Shown here piece after piece: positions 36,269 to 47,134 of a DNA stretch of 64,000 bases. Positions within the stretch are counted from its first letter, which is position 1; the number at the start of each line of letters is the position of its first letter. Source of the stretch: JACPYF01 sp947085525 (lineage in GTDB: Bacteria; Patescibacteriota; Saccharimonadia; Saccharimonadales; Saccharimonadaceae); NCBI GenBank assembly GCA_947085525.1, contig CAMTWU010000001.1, positions 1 through 64,000 of the forward strand, read 5' to 3'. The notes beneath the pieces were generated by a model. It worked only from the letters and a program-made list of their open reading frames with translations, had not been told where the DNA came from and searched no databases. Made by a program: the position numbers and the translations under genes.

Positions 36269-36844
36269 CTAGTTTCCGCCACCACATCGAGTGTTTGCAC
36301 TAACCCAGTGCCAATCAGCGTTACTACCGGAATATTTATTCATACAATAATATGGGCTATTCCCTACTTCATATTCATTTGTATAGTACCCACCATCGCT
36401 TTGCCCACCGCTGACTTCAAGCTTCACTGACAAGCCATAGTATTGCCAGTTATTGGTTGACTGACTAGTATAGTAATAATAGTAGTTACCCTGAGTTGCA
36501 CTTGACATCGATACAGGGTCAACCTTTAGGTATGGGGCGATTGTGTCGGTTAGTATTTTATTGCGATCACAATGCCCCCAGTTCTCTGTCTGCGAGCCAC
36601 AAGTTGACTCAATCCCGTTACCATCTTGTATGGTCGGATAATAACCGTTGTCCACATAATATTGTTCGATAGCCTTGGCCATCGCTTTAACTTTTACTAT
36701 ACGTTCTGTATCCCTAGCTCGACTTTGGATACCGTTATATGACACGATAACTAATGCTGCCAATATACCTATAATCACTATAACTATTAGTAGTTCCACA
36801 ATTGTAAAACCTCGAGACCCGAGTCGGTTGCCCATTTGTTGCAT
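36269..36844 (-). CDS. Type IV pilin-like prepilin (2)
   Basis: 191 residues from ATG 36844. RGFTIVELLIVIVIIGILAA is a textbook prepilin helix: cleavage after Gly, Phe+1, Glu+5. The C-terminal domain is rich in Tyr, Ser and Asn with four cysteines. ATG 36844 is preferred over TTG 36880 because TGC-TATAAA sits 7 nt upstream, the same leaderless layout as other genes here, and it gives a short leader peptide. Ends 11 nt from the dedA stop (convergent). Confidence 0.88.
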   Translation of the reverse strand: MQQMGNRLGSRGFTIVELLIVIVIIGILAALVIVSYNGIQSRARDTERIVKVKAMAKAIEQYYVDNGYYPTIQDGNGIESTCGSQTENWGHCDRNKILTDTIAPYLKVDPVSMSSATQGNYYYYYTSQSTNNWQYYGLSVKLEVSGGQSDGGYYTNEYEVGNSPYYCMNKYSGSNADWHWVSANTRCGGGN

Positions 36845-36905
36845 ACCATCATTTATAGCATCTTTGTACTTTTCAAACAACGCTTAAGCAGTAGCCCCTT
36901 GTTTC

Positions 36906-39713
36906 CTACAAGATTGTCTTTAGATATTGTCCTGTGTAAGATTTTGGATTTTTAGCCACCTGTTCCGGAGTACCAATTGCAATGATTTGTCCACCACCTG
37001 CGCCACCTTCCGGCCCCATGTCTATTAAATGATCGGCTGATTTGATAACATCTAGATTATGCTCAATAATCACCATAGTATTCCCACCTGACACAAGCTG
37101 TTGCAAAATGTGCAGTAGCTTTTTGACATCAGCACTATGCAGTCCTGTTGTGGGTTCGTCCAAAATATATAGTGTCTTGCCAGTAGAGCGTTTGCTTAGT
37201 TCTGTTGCCAGTTTGATACGTTGCGCTTCACCACCACTAAATGTTGTCGCAGGTTGACCAAGTGTAATGTAGCCTAATCCTACTTCTAGTAATGTTTCGA
37301 GTTTGCGCGAAATTGCTGTTTGCGCTTGGAAAAACTTCGCGGCTTCTTCGACTGTCATTGATAGCACATCAGAAATCGTTTTGTCTTTGTATAATATCTC
37401 TAGCGCCTCACGGTTATAACGTTTTCCCTTACAAACTTCACAGGTCACATACACATCGGGCAAAAAGTGCATTTCAATTTTGATCACACCATCACCCTGA
37501 CAATTTTCACAGCGACCACCTTTGACATTGAAACTAAAACGACCGGCTTTGTAACCACGGACATTCGACTCTGGCAAACTGGCATATAGTTCACGTATAG
37601 GCGTAAATATACCAGTGTAAGTTGCCGGGTTTGAACGCGGCGTTCGACCGATTGCCGATTGGTCAATGACAATTACTTTGTCTAGCTGGTCAATACCTGT
37701 TAGTTCTTTGTGGGCACCTGGCACTGTTTGTGCACGGTTCAACCTAGCGGCCAGCTCTTTGGCTACGATATCATTGACCAGTGTGGATTTACCGGAGCCA
37801 CTGACACCGCTGACGATGGTCATGAGACCCAATGGAAACGCAGCATCGATGTCCTTTAGATTGTGCTCTGTCGCTCCTGAAACAGTCAGGTATTTATCGG
37901 ACGGCTTGCGACGCTTTTTGGGAACTTCGATTTTTTGCTTGCTACTCAAATATTGTCCTGTGATACTATTTGCTGTTTTTGCAACTTCGTCTGGTGTGCC
38001 GTGCGCGATCACTTCACCACCATGTACACCCGCACCAGGGCCAATATCTAGTAAATAATCTGCAGCTCGTATAGTGTCCTCGTCGTGTTCGACAACCAGC
38101 ACCGTGTTACCAATATCGCGCAGATGTCGCAGAGTTTTGATCAAACGATCATTGTCACGTTGATGCAGCCCAATTGATGGTTCGTCCAAAACATATAGCA
38201 CACCTCGTAGTCCTGAGCCAATTTGTGTTGCCAAGCGAATACGCTGAGCTTCACCGCCGGATAGTGTATTGGCAGCACGTCCTAGCTCGAGATAGTTCAA
38301 ACCTACGTCGTGCATGAAACGCAGACGATCACCAATCTCGCGCAGAATTTGTTTTGCAATGATCATCTCGTTGTCACTGAGTTTTAATTCATTAGCGAAA
38401 AAGTCTAGAGCGTCTTCAACACTGAGGCCGATAATATCAATAATGTTTTTGTCATGAACAGTTACTGCCAAGACAACGGGCTTTAGCCTCGCACCTTTAC
38501 AGGCATGACACGGACGTTCACGCATGAAACGCTCGATGTCTTTACGCATGAACTCACTGTCGGTTTCTTTGTGACGACGCTCTAGGTTGGGTATGACGCC
38601 CTCGTATGTTGAATCGTAACTACGACCACTACCTAGTTCGACGGTATATTTTTGATCACCAGTGCCATATAAGATCTTTTGCATAGCATCTTCTGGCAAA
38701 TCTTTTACCGATGTATGTAGGCTGAAACCATGAGCGTCAGCCACGGCCGCAAGCTTCTTCATATACCAAGCGTCCGAGTTGACACGATTATAAGGTCGAA
38801 TTGAACCCTCTAGGATTGTGAGGTTTGGGTTGAATACTAAATCCGGATCAACCTCCAGGCGGTTCCCTAGACCTGTACAGACAGGACAGGCACCTTGCGG
38901 AGAGTTGAAACTAAACAAGCGTGGTTCTAGTTCGGGAATAGGTTCGTCAGGATGATCAACACAGGCAAAGCGTTGTGAATAGACATGTAGTTTTTCGGTG
39001 TCTACCTCTAGCACTTCGACAGTGCCGTGGGCTGCTTCTAGGGCTTGTTCGACAGATTGTGCGACGCGCGTATTGTTATTTTTGTCAGTCACGATACGAT
39101 CAACAACTAGCTCAATTGTGTGCTTGTACTTTTTGTCTAGGCTAGGCCATTCGTCGAGACTATAAACAACACCATCGACGCGTGCACGAGCAAAGCCAAG
39201 CTTTTGGTACTGTTCAGGAATATGCGCAAACTCACCTTTTTTATCTACTGCTAGTGGTGCCAGTATCATGACCCTAGTCTTTTCAGGTAGTTTCAAGATC
39301 TCATCTACAATTGCTTGTGGCGTGCGTTTGCTGACAGTTTTGCCACATACAGGACAATGCGGTACACCGACACGCGCAAACAACAGACGTAAATAATCAT
39401 AAATTTCTGTGACAGTTGCGACTGTAGAACGTGGGTTGCGAGATGTTGATTTTTGATCGATAGAAATCGCCGGGCTCAAACCTTCGATACTCTCGACATC
39501 TGGCTTTTCCATCAGACCTAGAAATTGTCGAGCGTAGCTGCTGAGGCTTTCGACATAACGACGCTGACCTTCAGCATAAATAGTGTCAAATGCTAATGAG
39601 GATTTACCTGATCCAGACAAACCTGTAATAACCACTAATTTGTTTAGAGGTATATCAACTGAGACTGATTTGAGATTATGCTCACTCGCACCTCTCACAC
39701 GTAGAAAATCCAT
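36906..39713 (-). CDS. uvrA: UvrA excinuclease subunit
   Basis: 935 residues, normal length. Damage sensor ATPase of nucleotide excision repair. Walker A in [15 protein letters not shown] (near residue 34) and [14 protein letters not shown] (near 640); zinc-finger CxxC pairs (CPVCGK, CHACKG, CENCQG, CEVCKG); signature [12 protein letters not shown] and [12 protein letters not shown], and Walker [13 protein letters not shown] and [19 protein letters not shown] box ends 7 nt before the ATG. Confidence 0.97.
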   Translation of the reverse strand: MDFLRVRGASEHNLKSVSVDIPLNKLVVITGLSGSGKSSLAFDTIYAEGQRRYVESLSSYARQFLGLMEKPDVESIEGLSPAISIDQKSTSRNPRSTVATVTEIYDYLRLLFARVGVPHCPVCGKTVSKRTPQAIVDEILKLPEKTRVMILAPLAVDKKGEFAHIPEQYQKLGFARARVDGVVYSLDEWPSLDKKYKHTIELVVDRIVTDKNNNTRVAQSVEQALEAAHGTVEVLEVDTEKLHVYSQRFACVDHPDEPIPELEPRLFSFNSPQGACPVCTGLGNRLEVDPDLVFNPNLTILEGSIRPYNRVNSDAWYMKKLAAVADAHGFSLHTSVKDLPEDAMQKILYGTGDQKYTVELGSGRSYDSTYEGVIPNLERRHKETDSEFMRKDIERFMRERPCHACKGARLKPVVLAVTVHDKNIIDIIGLSVEDALDFFANELKLSDNEMIIAKQILREIGDRLRFMHDVGLNYLELGRAANTLSGGEAQRIRLATQIGSGLRGVLYVLDEPSIGLHQRDNDRLIKTLRHLRDIGNTVLVVEHDEDTIRAADYLLDIGPGAGVHGGEVIAHGTPDEVAKTANSITGQYLSSKQKIEVPKKRRKPSDKYLTVSGATEHNLKDIDAAFPLGLMTIVSGVSGSGKSTLVNDIVAKELAARLNRAQTVPGAHKELTGIDQLDKVIVIDQSAIGRTPRSNPATYTGIFTPIRELYASLPESNVRGYKAGRFSFNVKGGRCENCQGDGVIKIEMHFLPDVYVTCEVCKGKRYNREALEILYKDKTISDVLSMTVEEAAKFFQAQTAISRKLETLLEVGLGYITLGQPATTFSGGEAQRIKLATELSKRSTGKTLYILDEPTTGLHSADVKKLLHILQQLVSGGNTMVIIEHNLDVIKSADHLIDMGPEGGAGGGQIIAIGTPEQVAKNPKSYTGQYLKTIL

Positions 39714-39720
39714 TCAGTCT

Positions 39721-39726
39721 ATTATA
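39721..39726 (-). promoter_or_regulatory. -10 box for uvrA (leaderless)
   Basis: TATAAT on the minus strand, 7 nt before the uvrA ATG, with no ribosome-binding site in between. Confidence 0.7.
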
Positions 39727-39755
39727 CGCTAAAATTGACTATAAATCACTGTTGG

Positions 39756-40046
39756 CTACGCCGAGTAAGACCGTATGTGCTTGCCGTCGATGTGTATTGC
39801 TTTGCCGCGAACCAGCTTGATAACATATTTTGTTGGCAAGTGTTTACGAATCGCTAGGACTATCATTGTAGAAATAGCCAGTGTCGCAATACCAAACATC
39901 ATCATACTAGGTATGACTATGTGAGTACCCGGGATAAAACCTGACAAGAAAAACCCAGTTAGTGAGTTGAAAATATTGTCCATATTAACGATCAATGCCA
40001 ATATGATTAGTGTAGAAAAAATACCAATTTTTGCTTCTTTTCGCAT
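39756..40046 (-). CDS. Small two-helix membrane protein, hypothetical
   Basis: 96 residues with two membrane helices (IGIFSTLIILALIVNMDNIF region and MMMFGIATLAISTMIVLAI) and a basic C-terminus ending HIDGKHIRSYSA. No family recognised. AGGTAACT precedes the ATG, giving a modest ribosome site. Isolated between uvrA and sbcB. Confidence 0.65.
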   Translation of the reverse strand: MRKEAKIGIFSTLIILALIVNMDNIFNSLTGFFLSGFIPGTHIVIPSMMMFGIATLAISTMIVLAIRKHLPTKYVIKLVRGKAIHIDGKHIRSYSA

Positions 40047-40127
40047 AGTTACCTCGCATAACTCTTTAGATTCAATTAAATAATATCATATTTTTGACTA
40101 ATATGCAATAGGCTATGAGAAGATTAT

Positions 40128-41540
40128 TTATTCAATCGGAGCATTAGCTTCAGCCCACAATTGTAGTTCCTGCAGTAGGAAGCTTTTTTCATCGTCGGTG
40201 TGATATTTTGCTACCAATTCGCTTAGAGACTCTAGATACTTAGGAGCTTGAGCTGCGAATTTCTTTTGTCTGTACTCATGCCAGATTGTTTGCTCGTCAC
40301 TACTGAGTGTTTTTGGGAAATTTCGAGCTTTGTAACGAAGCAACAGATCATTAAGGCGATCATCGGCAAAATCTGGATGAAAATCTACTAAATCTTTTTC
40401 ACTGGCATTTCGCACAGCTTCGACTCGTATCTTGTCGCGATCATTTATAAATCCGTCGTATAGTTGCCCCTCCACATCAGAGCTTTTAGGATATGCTTCA
40501 CGTTCGGCAAATGCAGCTGCAACTTTGTCGGTAAAATCGCTACTAAGTTTTTTAAAATTTGTGTCGATTGTTTCTTTGGTAAGGTTTAGCCGCTGCCAAG
40601 CAGCATCGTCTACTACAGTAATTGGTGCAACTGCTGGACATTTGTTATACGCCAACTCCTTGACTGGAATTGCTTGGAATCCTTCCTTTTTTCGTTCATC
40701 CCAACTGACGAATAGTCTAGATTTTATTTCGGCTTTAGTCAGTTTTGAAAATTGGTTAGGATCGTGGCGAAGATCATACACTAACATAGTGCCTGGTGTA
40801 GAACCTGGCGCAATCGGAAATGCGATTGACGTGAAATCAACTGCTTTGCCGAAGCGACCACTACTGTAGACAAAAGGTACTGGCTCATCCAAGTTCACCA
40901 GCTTGGCAACTTGTTTTTTGTCACGTAACTTTAATAGAAAGTCAAAGAGCTTTGGTTGCTTTTGTTTAATGAGTTTTGCGACACCTATCGTAGCTTCGAC
41001 ATCACTCAGAGCGTCGTGCGCATGGAGGTGTGTGAGATTGTTCACTTTAGACAGTAGCTCCAAGCGGTTCGTAGGTGCCCCGTCATCATCAACTGGCCAC
41101 TCGATACCATCAGGTCTGAGTGCTCGCGTCATACGTACTAGATCTAAAATATCCCAACGTGAACGCTGGTCTGCCCATGCCCATTGATATGGATCATGAA
41201 AATTACGCCACAAGGTATGACGGACAAATTCATCATCAAAACGCACACTGTTGAAACCCACTGCGATAGTGCCGGGTGTGAATATTTCTGTAACTAACAT
41301 ATTACAAAATTCTGGCTCACTAATACCTTCTTCAATTGTTTTTTGTGGAGTTGTTCCTGTAATGAGCACAGCTTGTGGTTCGGGCAAAATGTCTTCGGAT
41401 ACACGAACCAATATATCTACAGGTTCGCCAATCGGATTGAGATCCATATCGGTCCGCTGCCCTGCAAATTGCATTATCCGTTGGTAGCGGCTACTGAGAC
41501 CGCTAGTTTCTAAATCATAAAAGAAAAATGTCTGCTTCAT
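40128..41540 (-). CDS. sbcB: Exodeoxyribonuclease I
   Basis: 470 residues. 3'-5' single-strand exonuclease of the DnaQ (DEDDh) superfamily. ExoI motif FYDLETSGLS (D, E), ExoII in VGFNSVRFDDEFVRH (D), ExoIII in HDALSDVEATIGVAKLI (H, D), then the ExoI C-terminal SH3-like and helical domains (KCPAVAPI, DFADDRLNDLLLRYKARNFP). It is close in pattern to E. coli SbcB, which is uncommon outside proteobacteria, so its presence is notable. Confidence 0.93.
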   Translation of the reverse strand: MKQTFFFYDLETSGLSSRYQRIMQFAGQRTDMDLNPIGEPVDILVRVSEDILPEPQAVLITGTTPQKTIEEGISEPEFCNMLVTEIFTPGTIAVGFNSVRFDDEFVRHTLWRNFHDPYQWAWADQRSRWDILDLVRMTRALRPDGIEWPVDDDGAPTNRLELLSKVNNLTHLHAHDALSDVEATIGVAKLIKQKQPKLFDFLLKLRDKKQVAKLVNLDEPVPFVYSSGRFGKAVDFTSIAFPIAPGSTPGTMLVYDLRHDPNQFSKLTKAEIKSRLFVSWDERKKEGFQAIPVKELAYNKCPAVAPITVVDDAAWQRLNLTKETIDTNFKKLSSDFTDKVAAAFAEREAYPKSSDVEGQLYDGFINDRDKIRVEAVRNASEKDLVDFHPDFADDRLNDLLLRYKARNFPKTLSSDEQTIWHEYRQKKFAAQAPKYLESLSELVAKYHTDDEKSFLLQELQLWAEANAPIE

Positions 41541-41544
41541 GTCA

Positions 41545-42570
41545 CTATACCCTTTTTATATGCTCCTGGTGACGAGATGAAATAACAGAGGCAACAATAC
41601 AAATCAATCCAACAGATGCAACAAACCATTCGAATAGTTCAATATGGAAAAGTTTGAGAATCATTATGATACTCAAAAATACAATTGCCCAGTGTGCACC
41701 TGATTCTAGGTATTTGTAATGAGCCAGAGTTTTACTCCTGACCATGTGTAACGTCAGCGTTCTCACCCACAACGCGCCGATACCTAGACCAACCATTATG
41801 ATAATGATATTGTTTGTCAGCGCAAACGCTCCGATAACGCCATCGAGCGAAAAGCTGGCATCTAGAACTTCGAGATACATAAAAGATGCAAATGCCGCCC
41901 AACCAGCCTGTTTTTTGATCTCATTTTTCTTTTCAAACTTTTCCATCAATAACGTCACCGAGTGCAATGCAGTGTAGACAATTATCGCAGCGAGCATAGA
42001 TACTCCAACAACAAACCTAATGTCTACTGGCAATAATAGTTGTATCAGCAAAAACAACACTGTGACACATATAGTTTTTATGAACGGTACTGATGCTAGG
42101 CGTGAAAGCCCTCGTTCAACTCCTGCAATCCAGAACCATGAACGATTACTATCGATAAAGAAAAAGATACTGACCATAAACAGAAACACGCCACCAAAGC
42201 TATTGATAGTAGGTGCGATTTCATGCAATCTATTGCCATACTCCTCAGCATCATTCAATGCCAGGTCAGTCACTTGCGCGATTGAAGTGTGAGAAGCAAA
42301 TGCAACTAGTAAAATTGGCAATGCAAATCTGATCAGAAATACTGCTATAAAAATACCGACTGTCATGAAAAGTTTTTGCCACATTGGTGACATTTTGACC
42401 AGCACTCTGCTGTTAACAACCGCATTGTCAGCGCTCAGAGTTATCTCCAAAATACTCAGGACAATAACTAAAAAGAAGGCTTCGATACCCATGTAATAAC
42501 CTACTAAAATCCATGAAGCCAGTGTAATGATCAGTGCTATTTTGTGATGCAGGATAACTTTGTTGAGCAT
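41545..42570 (-). CDS. DUF475 / TerC-like integral membrane protein
   Basis: 341 residues with about nine membrane helices. ILEITLSADNAVVNSRVL (acidic SADNA motif in a helix) and LDASFSLDGVIGAFALTN (second acidic helix) are the hallmark of DUF475/TerC proteins, thought to act in metal-ion transport. ATG follows obgE by 4 nt on the same strand, so they are co-transcribed. Confidence 0.92.
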   Translation of the reverse strand: MLNKVILHHKIALIITLASWILVGYYMGIEAFFLVIVLSILEITLSADNAVVNSRVLVKMSPMWQKLFMTVGIFIAVFLIRFALPILLVAFASHTSIAQVTDLALNDAEEYGNRLHEIAPTINSFGGVFLFMVSIFFFIDSNRSWFWIAGVERGLSRLASVPFIKTICVTVLFLLIQLLLPVDIRFVVGVSMLAAIIVYTALHSVTLLMEKFEKKNEIKKQAGWAAFASFMYLEVLDASFSLDGVIGAFALTNNIIIIMVGLGIGALWVRTLTLHMVRSKTLAHYKYLESGAHWAIVFLSIIMILKLFHIELFEWFVASVGLICIVASVISSRHQEHIKRV

Positions 42571-42574
42571 TTGG

Positions 42575-43882
<1,308 letters not shown>

Positions 43883-43963
43883 GAGAACTCCCTTTCATTT
43901 TTTGGATCAGCAAAAAACGAAACAAAAAACTGACCAGACTGCAATAAAAACATGACGTTACAT

Positions 43964-44054
43964 GAATAGTGCTTTTATCGTTAGCTGCGGAATTCCCGTT
44001 AGTCACCCCGACTAGGTCGGGGTAGTCCTCGCCAAGTCAAAAAAATCACTATTC
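43964..44054 (+). repeat. Palindromic intergenic element A
   Basis: Outer arms GAATAGTG (43964-43971) and CACTATTC (44047-44054) enclose box GCTGCGGAA (43984-43992), a perfect 8-bp GC hairpin (44005-44012 with 44016-44023) and box AGTCCTCGC (44024-44032). The same core recurs inverted in element B. Confidence 0.75.
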
Positions 44055-44129
44055 ACTCCACTCAGTTTTTACAGAGGTCTGGGCTTAGCTGCAGTGGTTG
44101 CGATTAAATGAGCCTACGAAGTTACCGAA

Positions 44130-44230
44130 AAAAACAGATTTCTTCTTTCCTGATGACGCGAGGACTGTTTGAGGCCCGATCATATCGGGGCGAGTTCCGC
44201 AGCGACTCAAGAAAGAAGAAATCTGTTTTT
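44130..44230 (-). repeat. Palindromic intergenic element B
   Basis: A 20-bp perfect inverted repeat (44130-44149 with 44211-44230) whose loop holds, on the minus strand, box GCTGCGGAA (44203-44195), a GC hairpin (CCCGAT/ATCGGG, 44175-44189) and box AGTCCTCGC (44166-44158). Core boxes match element A; the outer arms do not. The rest of 43865-44292 has no gene. Confidence 0.8.
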
Positions 44231-44261
44231 GTCGCGTAGCTGAGTCAGCTCAAGGTTTTGA

Positions 44262-44281
44262 CACACTTTATAAAAAGTGTG
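44262..44281 (-). terminator. Hairpin after the LysM-CHAP gene
   Basis: CACACTTT (44262-44269) pairs with AAAGTGTG (44274-44281), 11 nt past the stop. There is no clean T-run. Confidence 0.5.
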
Positions 44282-44292
44282 AGAGGGTTGGC

Positions 44293-45399
44293 CTAGTGAA
44301 TATAGTTATATGATCCGACAGAGCCCGCAGGGATCGTCCGAGTACCCTTGACGTTCCAACCTGCATAGTTCATTTCAGAGATAAAGATACTACCGTCAGT
44401 ATTAACACTTTCAACAACTGCTGCGTGACCATATCCACCAGCCGCATTGGCTGTTTGCATAACTGCACCAACAGATGGGCGGTTATCTACCAAGAATCCA
44501 GATGATCGTGCAAGACTAGCCCAGGATGATGCGTTACCCCACGTACTACCAATTGGCATACCCAGTTCTGCACGGCGGTTGTAGACGTACCACGTACAAT
44601 AACCAAAGTCATAACGGTTACCACCTGATAAGCTAGTCAGTATACCTGCTGAGCCAGCTGTGAGGCCACCGCCACGACTGCCTGATGAAGCAACTGCAAC
44701 AACAGCCGGTGAACCACCAGGTATAATGATTTGAGTTCCTGCAGGGATTGCACCAGAAGCCTCGAGGTCGTTATACAGAATCACACGGTCTTTGTCACCA
44801 CTAAATCGTTGAGCAATGCTATCAGCATTATCACCTGCTTGTGCTGAATACACGACACCATCAACTGGCGGTACCGTAATATCACGGCCTGGTTCAATTG
44901 CATCACCTGCGATACCATTCGCCCAGCGTATCGTATTTGCGTTCAGGCTGAATTTTGCAGCAACACTAGGAACAGTGTCACCTACCTGAGTTTTATATGT
45001 TGTAAATGATTTCGATGCTGATACATTAGATGCAATAATCTGTGGTTTCGAGATTGTTTCGTCATTCGTTTGAGACAACTGGCTTTTTGCATTAAAAGAA
45101 ATCGCCTGGTTTGTGACGTTTGTTGCGATCGGTAGATCTGCTTGAACAGCAAGGTTGGCAGCTAAATCAGTAGCCGCTACCTGATCAATTGACGGTTTAT
45201 CATCAGTTACAGTATTTGCTTGATCTTGGCGTTCGGCCAATACCAAAGAATCACTGTCACGACCAGTGTATGCCAAGCCTACAATCAACCCAAAAATGAG
45301 GACGTAAGCGGTAATTGAAGCAATCTTGTTTGATCGTAGTTGTTTAAACTTTGAGCCTGCAAGGCGTTTTGCGCCCTGAAGCGGGGTTTGATTATTAAT
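44293..45399 (-). CDS. LysM-CHAP peptidoglycan hydrolase, apparent AUU start
   Basis: 368 residues if started at ATT 45399. Membrane segment (ASITAYVLIFGLIVGLAYTG), a low-complexity linker, two LysM domains (YKTQVGDTVPSVAAKFSLN and YSAQAGDNADSIAQRFSG) that bind peptidoglycan, then a CHAP amidase/endopeptidase with Cys in FGYCTWYVYNRRAELG, His in YGHAAVVESV and Glu in ISEMNYAGW. No ATG, GTG or TTG lies in frame between a TAG at 45405-45403 and a TTG at 45288 that would cut the membrane helix. AAGGAG lies six bases before the second ATT, so translation probably begins at an AUU codon. Confidence 0.85.
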   Translation of the reverse strand: MNNQTPLQGAKRLAGSKFKQLRSNKIASITAYVLIFGLIVGLAYTGRDSDSLVLAERQDQANTVTDDKPSIDQVAATDLAANLAVQADLPIATNVTNQAISFNAKSQLSQTNDETISKPQIIASNVSASKSFTTYKTQVGDTVPSVAAKFSLNANTIRWANGIAGDAIEPGRDITVPPVDGVVYSAQAGDNADSIAQRFSGDKDRVILYNDLEASGAIPAGTQIIIPGGSPAVVAVASSGSRGGGLTAGSAGILTSLSGGNRYDFGYCTWYVYNRRAELGMPIGSTWGNASSWASLARSSGFLVDNRPSVGAVMQTANAAGGYGHAAVVESVNTDGSIFISEMNYAGWNVKGTRTIPAGSVGSYNYIH

Positions 45400-45589
45400 A
45401 ATCTACTCCTTGTGAATATATTGCTACTTCACTGCTACCATACTTTGTCTTTCTTCTCGCATGAGAAAAGGATACGTGTGTCGACCATTCGTTTATATTT
45501 AGTACTGTATCCGTACGACATTTCTGGCAGGCCCATACTGTTTAATGACTATTACCCCTGTAGAGATGTTGCATAAACTGCATGTGCTA
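45400..45589 (-). promoter_or_regulatory. Unidentified ~190-nt leader of the LysM-CHAP gene
   Basis: Between the predicted transcription start (~45589) and AAGGAG (45411-45406). It contains possible pairings such as GGATAC with GTATCC. It does not match the c-di-AMP (ydaO) riboswitch consensus that often precedes wall hydrolases. No open reading frame is seen. Confidence 0.5.
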
Positions 45590-45595
45590 AGAAGT

Positions 45596-45624
45596 AGTAT
45601 AGCAATCATTGACTAATATGTCAA
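45596..45624 (-). promoter_or_regulatory. Strong promoter for the LysM-CHAP gene
   Basis: TTGACA (45624-45619), exactly 17 nt, then TATACT (45601-45596), preceded by TGC. One of the closest matches to a sigma-70 consensus in the window. Confidence 0.85.
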
Positions 45625-45642
45625 TAGATTTCATAGTATATT

Positions 45643-46734
45643 TTAAAAGGCATTTCCACAGAGTTTTTGGCAATGTTTTTTGATATTCTCCTCGTGCTGT
45701 TCAAATGTGTATGCATAATAAATCTTGCCGTCATCGCCAGCGATAAAATACACGTAGTCGCCTGATGCTGGATTTGCGACAGCTTGCAAGGCAGAATAGT
45801 TCATATTGCTAATTGGTGTTGGCGGCAAACCACCGACTAGTCGCGTGTTGTAGGGTGACACCAGATCAACTCGAGGTGGTACACCTAATTTTTTAGCTGC
45901 GTAGTGGAATGTAACGTCAGACTCGAGTTTCATGCCGTCTTGTATACGCTTGTAAAATACCTGAGCGATCTGGGGCTGGTCCCTGGGGTCACTGGCTTCT
46001 TTTTGTATGATCGAAGCTAGTGTGAGTGCTTGATGAATATTTAGATTACGAGCTTTGAATTTATCGATCATCCCGTCCTGCTGCAAGCGGGTGTACAAAG
46101 TATCGAATGATCGCTGAAACAATGATTGCAGGTCACCACCAGCTTCTATTTCAAATGTTTCAGGGTAGATATAACCTTCTAGATCAGCATCTGCTGGTTT
46201 GTCAGCGAGTAACGGGCTGTCATACTTTGCCGCCAGCGCAGTGTATACTTCCTCTGATGTATAGCCATATTTACTGAGATCTTTTTTGAGCTCTGCCAGC
46301 GTCCGGCCAGGTAAAATAGTGACATTAAATAGATCGGTCTTGCCACTCTCTAGGTGGCTGATGATTTTTTCGACACTGTAACTAGATGAGATGATATATG
46401 TACCAGCTTGCAAGCTCGCTGGTTTGTTGGCAAGTTTGAGATATAACACCATTGCAGTACTACTGCGTATAGCTTTGGCATCCTCTAGGTTTTGGGCAAT
46501 TTGTGCATTACCTTCACCCTTTTTTATGACGAACCGTATGTTCTGTGTGTCTTTGGTATTAACGGGTTGCAAGGCTTGGTAATACCATAGCGAAAAGACT
46601 GTAATAACAAGACTCAAAATAACTAGTAATGTCCCACCTATAGCCACAACCCAGAACCAAGGTTTTTGGTAGAGTTTTTTTGTTTCAACTGGAGCTTGTT
46701 TATCAGGCTCCAAAATTAATCTCCAGATAGTCAC
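45643..46734 (-). CDS. mltG: Endolytic murein transglycosylase MltG
   Basis: 363 residues. Cleaves nascent glycan strands at the membrane. Basic N-terminus, one membrane helix (VVAIGGTLLVILSLVITVF), a LysM-like subdomain, then the YceG catalytic domain with Glu in ASIIQKEASDPRDQPQIAQVFYKR (quoted in pieces: ASIIQKEAS, QVFYKRI), MKLESDVTFHYA, YNTRLVGGLPPTPISN. Overlaps ruvX by 32 nt. Confidence 0.95.
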   Translation of the reverse strand: MTIWRLILEPDKQAPVETKKLYQKPWFWVVAIGGTLLVILSLVITVFSLWYYQALQPVNTKDTQNIRFVIKKGEGNAQIAQNLEDAKAIRSSTAMVLYLKLANKPASLQAGTYIISSSYSVEKIISHLESGKTDLFNVTILPGRTLAELKKDLSKYGYTSEEVYTALAAKYDSPLLADKPADADLEGYIYPETFEIEAGGDLQSLFQRSFDTLYTRLQQDGMIDKFKARNLNIHQALTLASIIQKEASDPRDQPQIAQVFYKRIQDGMKLESDVTFHYAAKKLGVPPRVDLVSPYNTRLVGGLPPTPISNMNYSALQAVANPASGDYVYFIAGDDGKIYYAYTFEQHEENIKKHCQKLCGNAF

Positions 46735-47134
46735 CTAATATGATTGCGGCTGCGTGCGCATCGATCTCGGCTTTAGCATATGGTTTACCTAGTGATTTGA
46801 GGTATTTTTCGGCTAGAACAGAGGTCAATGACTCGTCCTGAAAGACAATTTCGATACCAAATCGATCGAGCTGACGAGCAAATGCCCGTACTTTGTCAGT
46901 CTGCTTTGTGGTTGCTCCAGATTGGTTTCGGGGAAATCCAACCACCATGATAGATGGCTCTAGCTCGGCGATAATCTCACGCAGCCGTTCAAACTCTAGG
47001 CCATCAACTTCGACAGTAGTGTAGGCAACTGCTATGCGCGTTGCAGTGTCGGCGTGAGCCACACCGATTCGTTTGTCACCGACATCGAGGGCAATGATAG
47101 ATTTAGTTTCGTTCGCTGGATTCTGCTCAGTCAT
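46703..47134 (-). CDS. ruvX: Putative pre-16S rRNA nuclease YqgF/RuvX
   Basis: 143 residues, RNase H-like fold. IIALDVGDKRIGVAHAD (first Asp) at the N-terminus, MVVGFPRNQSG, FQDESLTSVLAEKYL and the final Asp in EIDAHAAAIILGDYL. Family role: 16S rRNA 5'-end maturation. Overlaps the 3' end of the upstream gene by 8 nt and the start of mltG by 32 nt. Confidence 0.93.
   Translation of the reverse strand: MTEQNPANETKSIIALDVGDKRIGVAHADTATRIAVAYTTVEVDGLEFERLREIIAELEPSIMVVGFPRNQSGATTKQTDKVRAFARQLDRFGIEIVFQDESLTSVLAEKYLKSLGKPYAKAEIDAHAAAIILGDYLEINFGA

Noticed and set aside
43964..44230. 6S RNA or SRP RNA
   Set aside because: Two short inverted elements with GC apical hairpins do not match the 160-200 nt closing-stem and bubble layout of 6S RNA or the SRP GGAAG core.
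45400..45589. c-di-AMP (ydaO) riboswitch in the LysM-CHAP leader
   Set aside because: Position fits, but the conserved ydaO blocks cannot be found.
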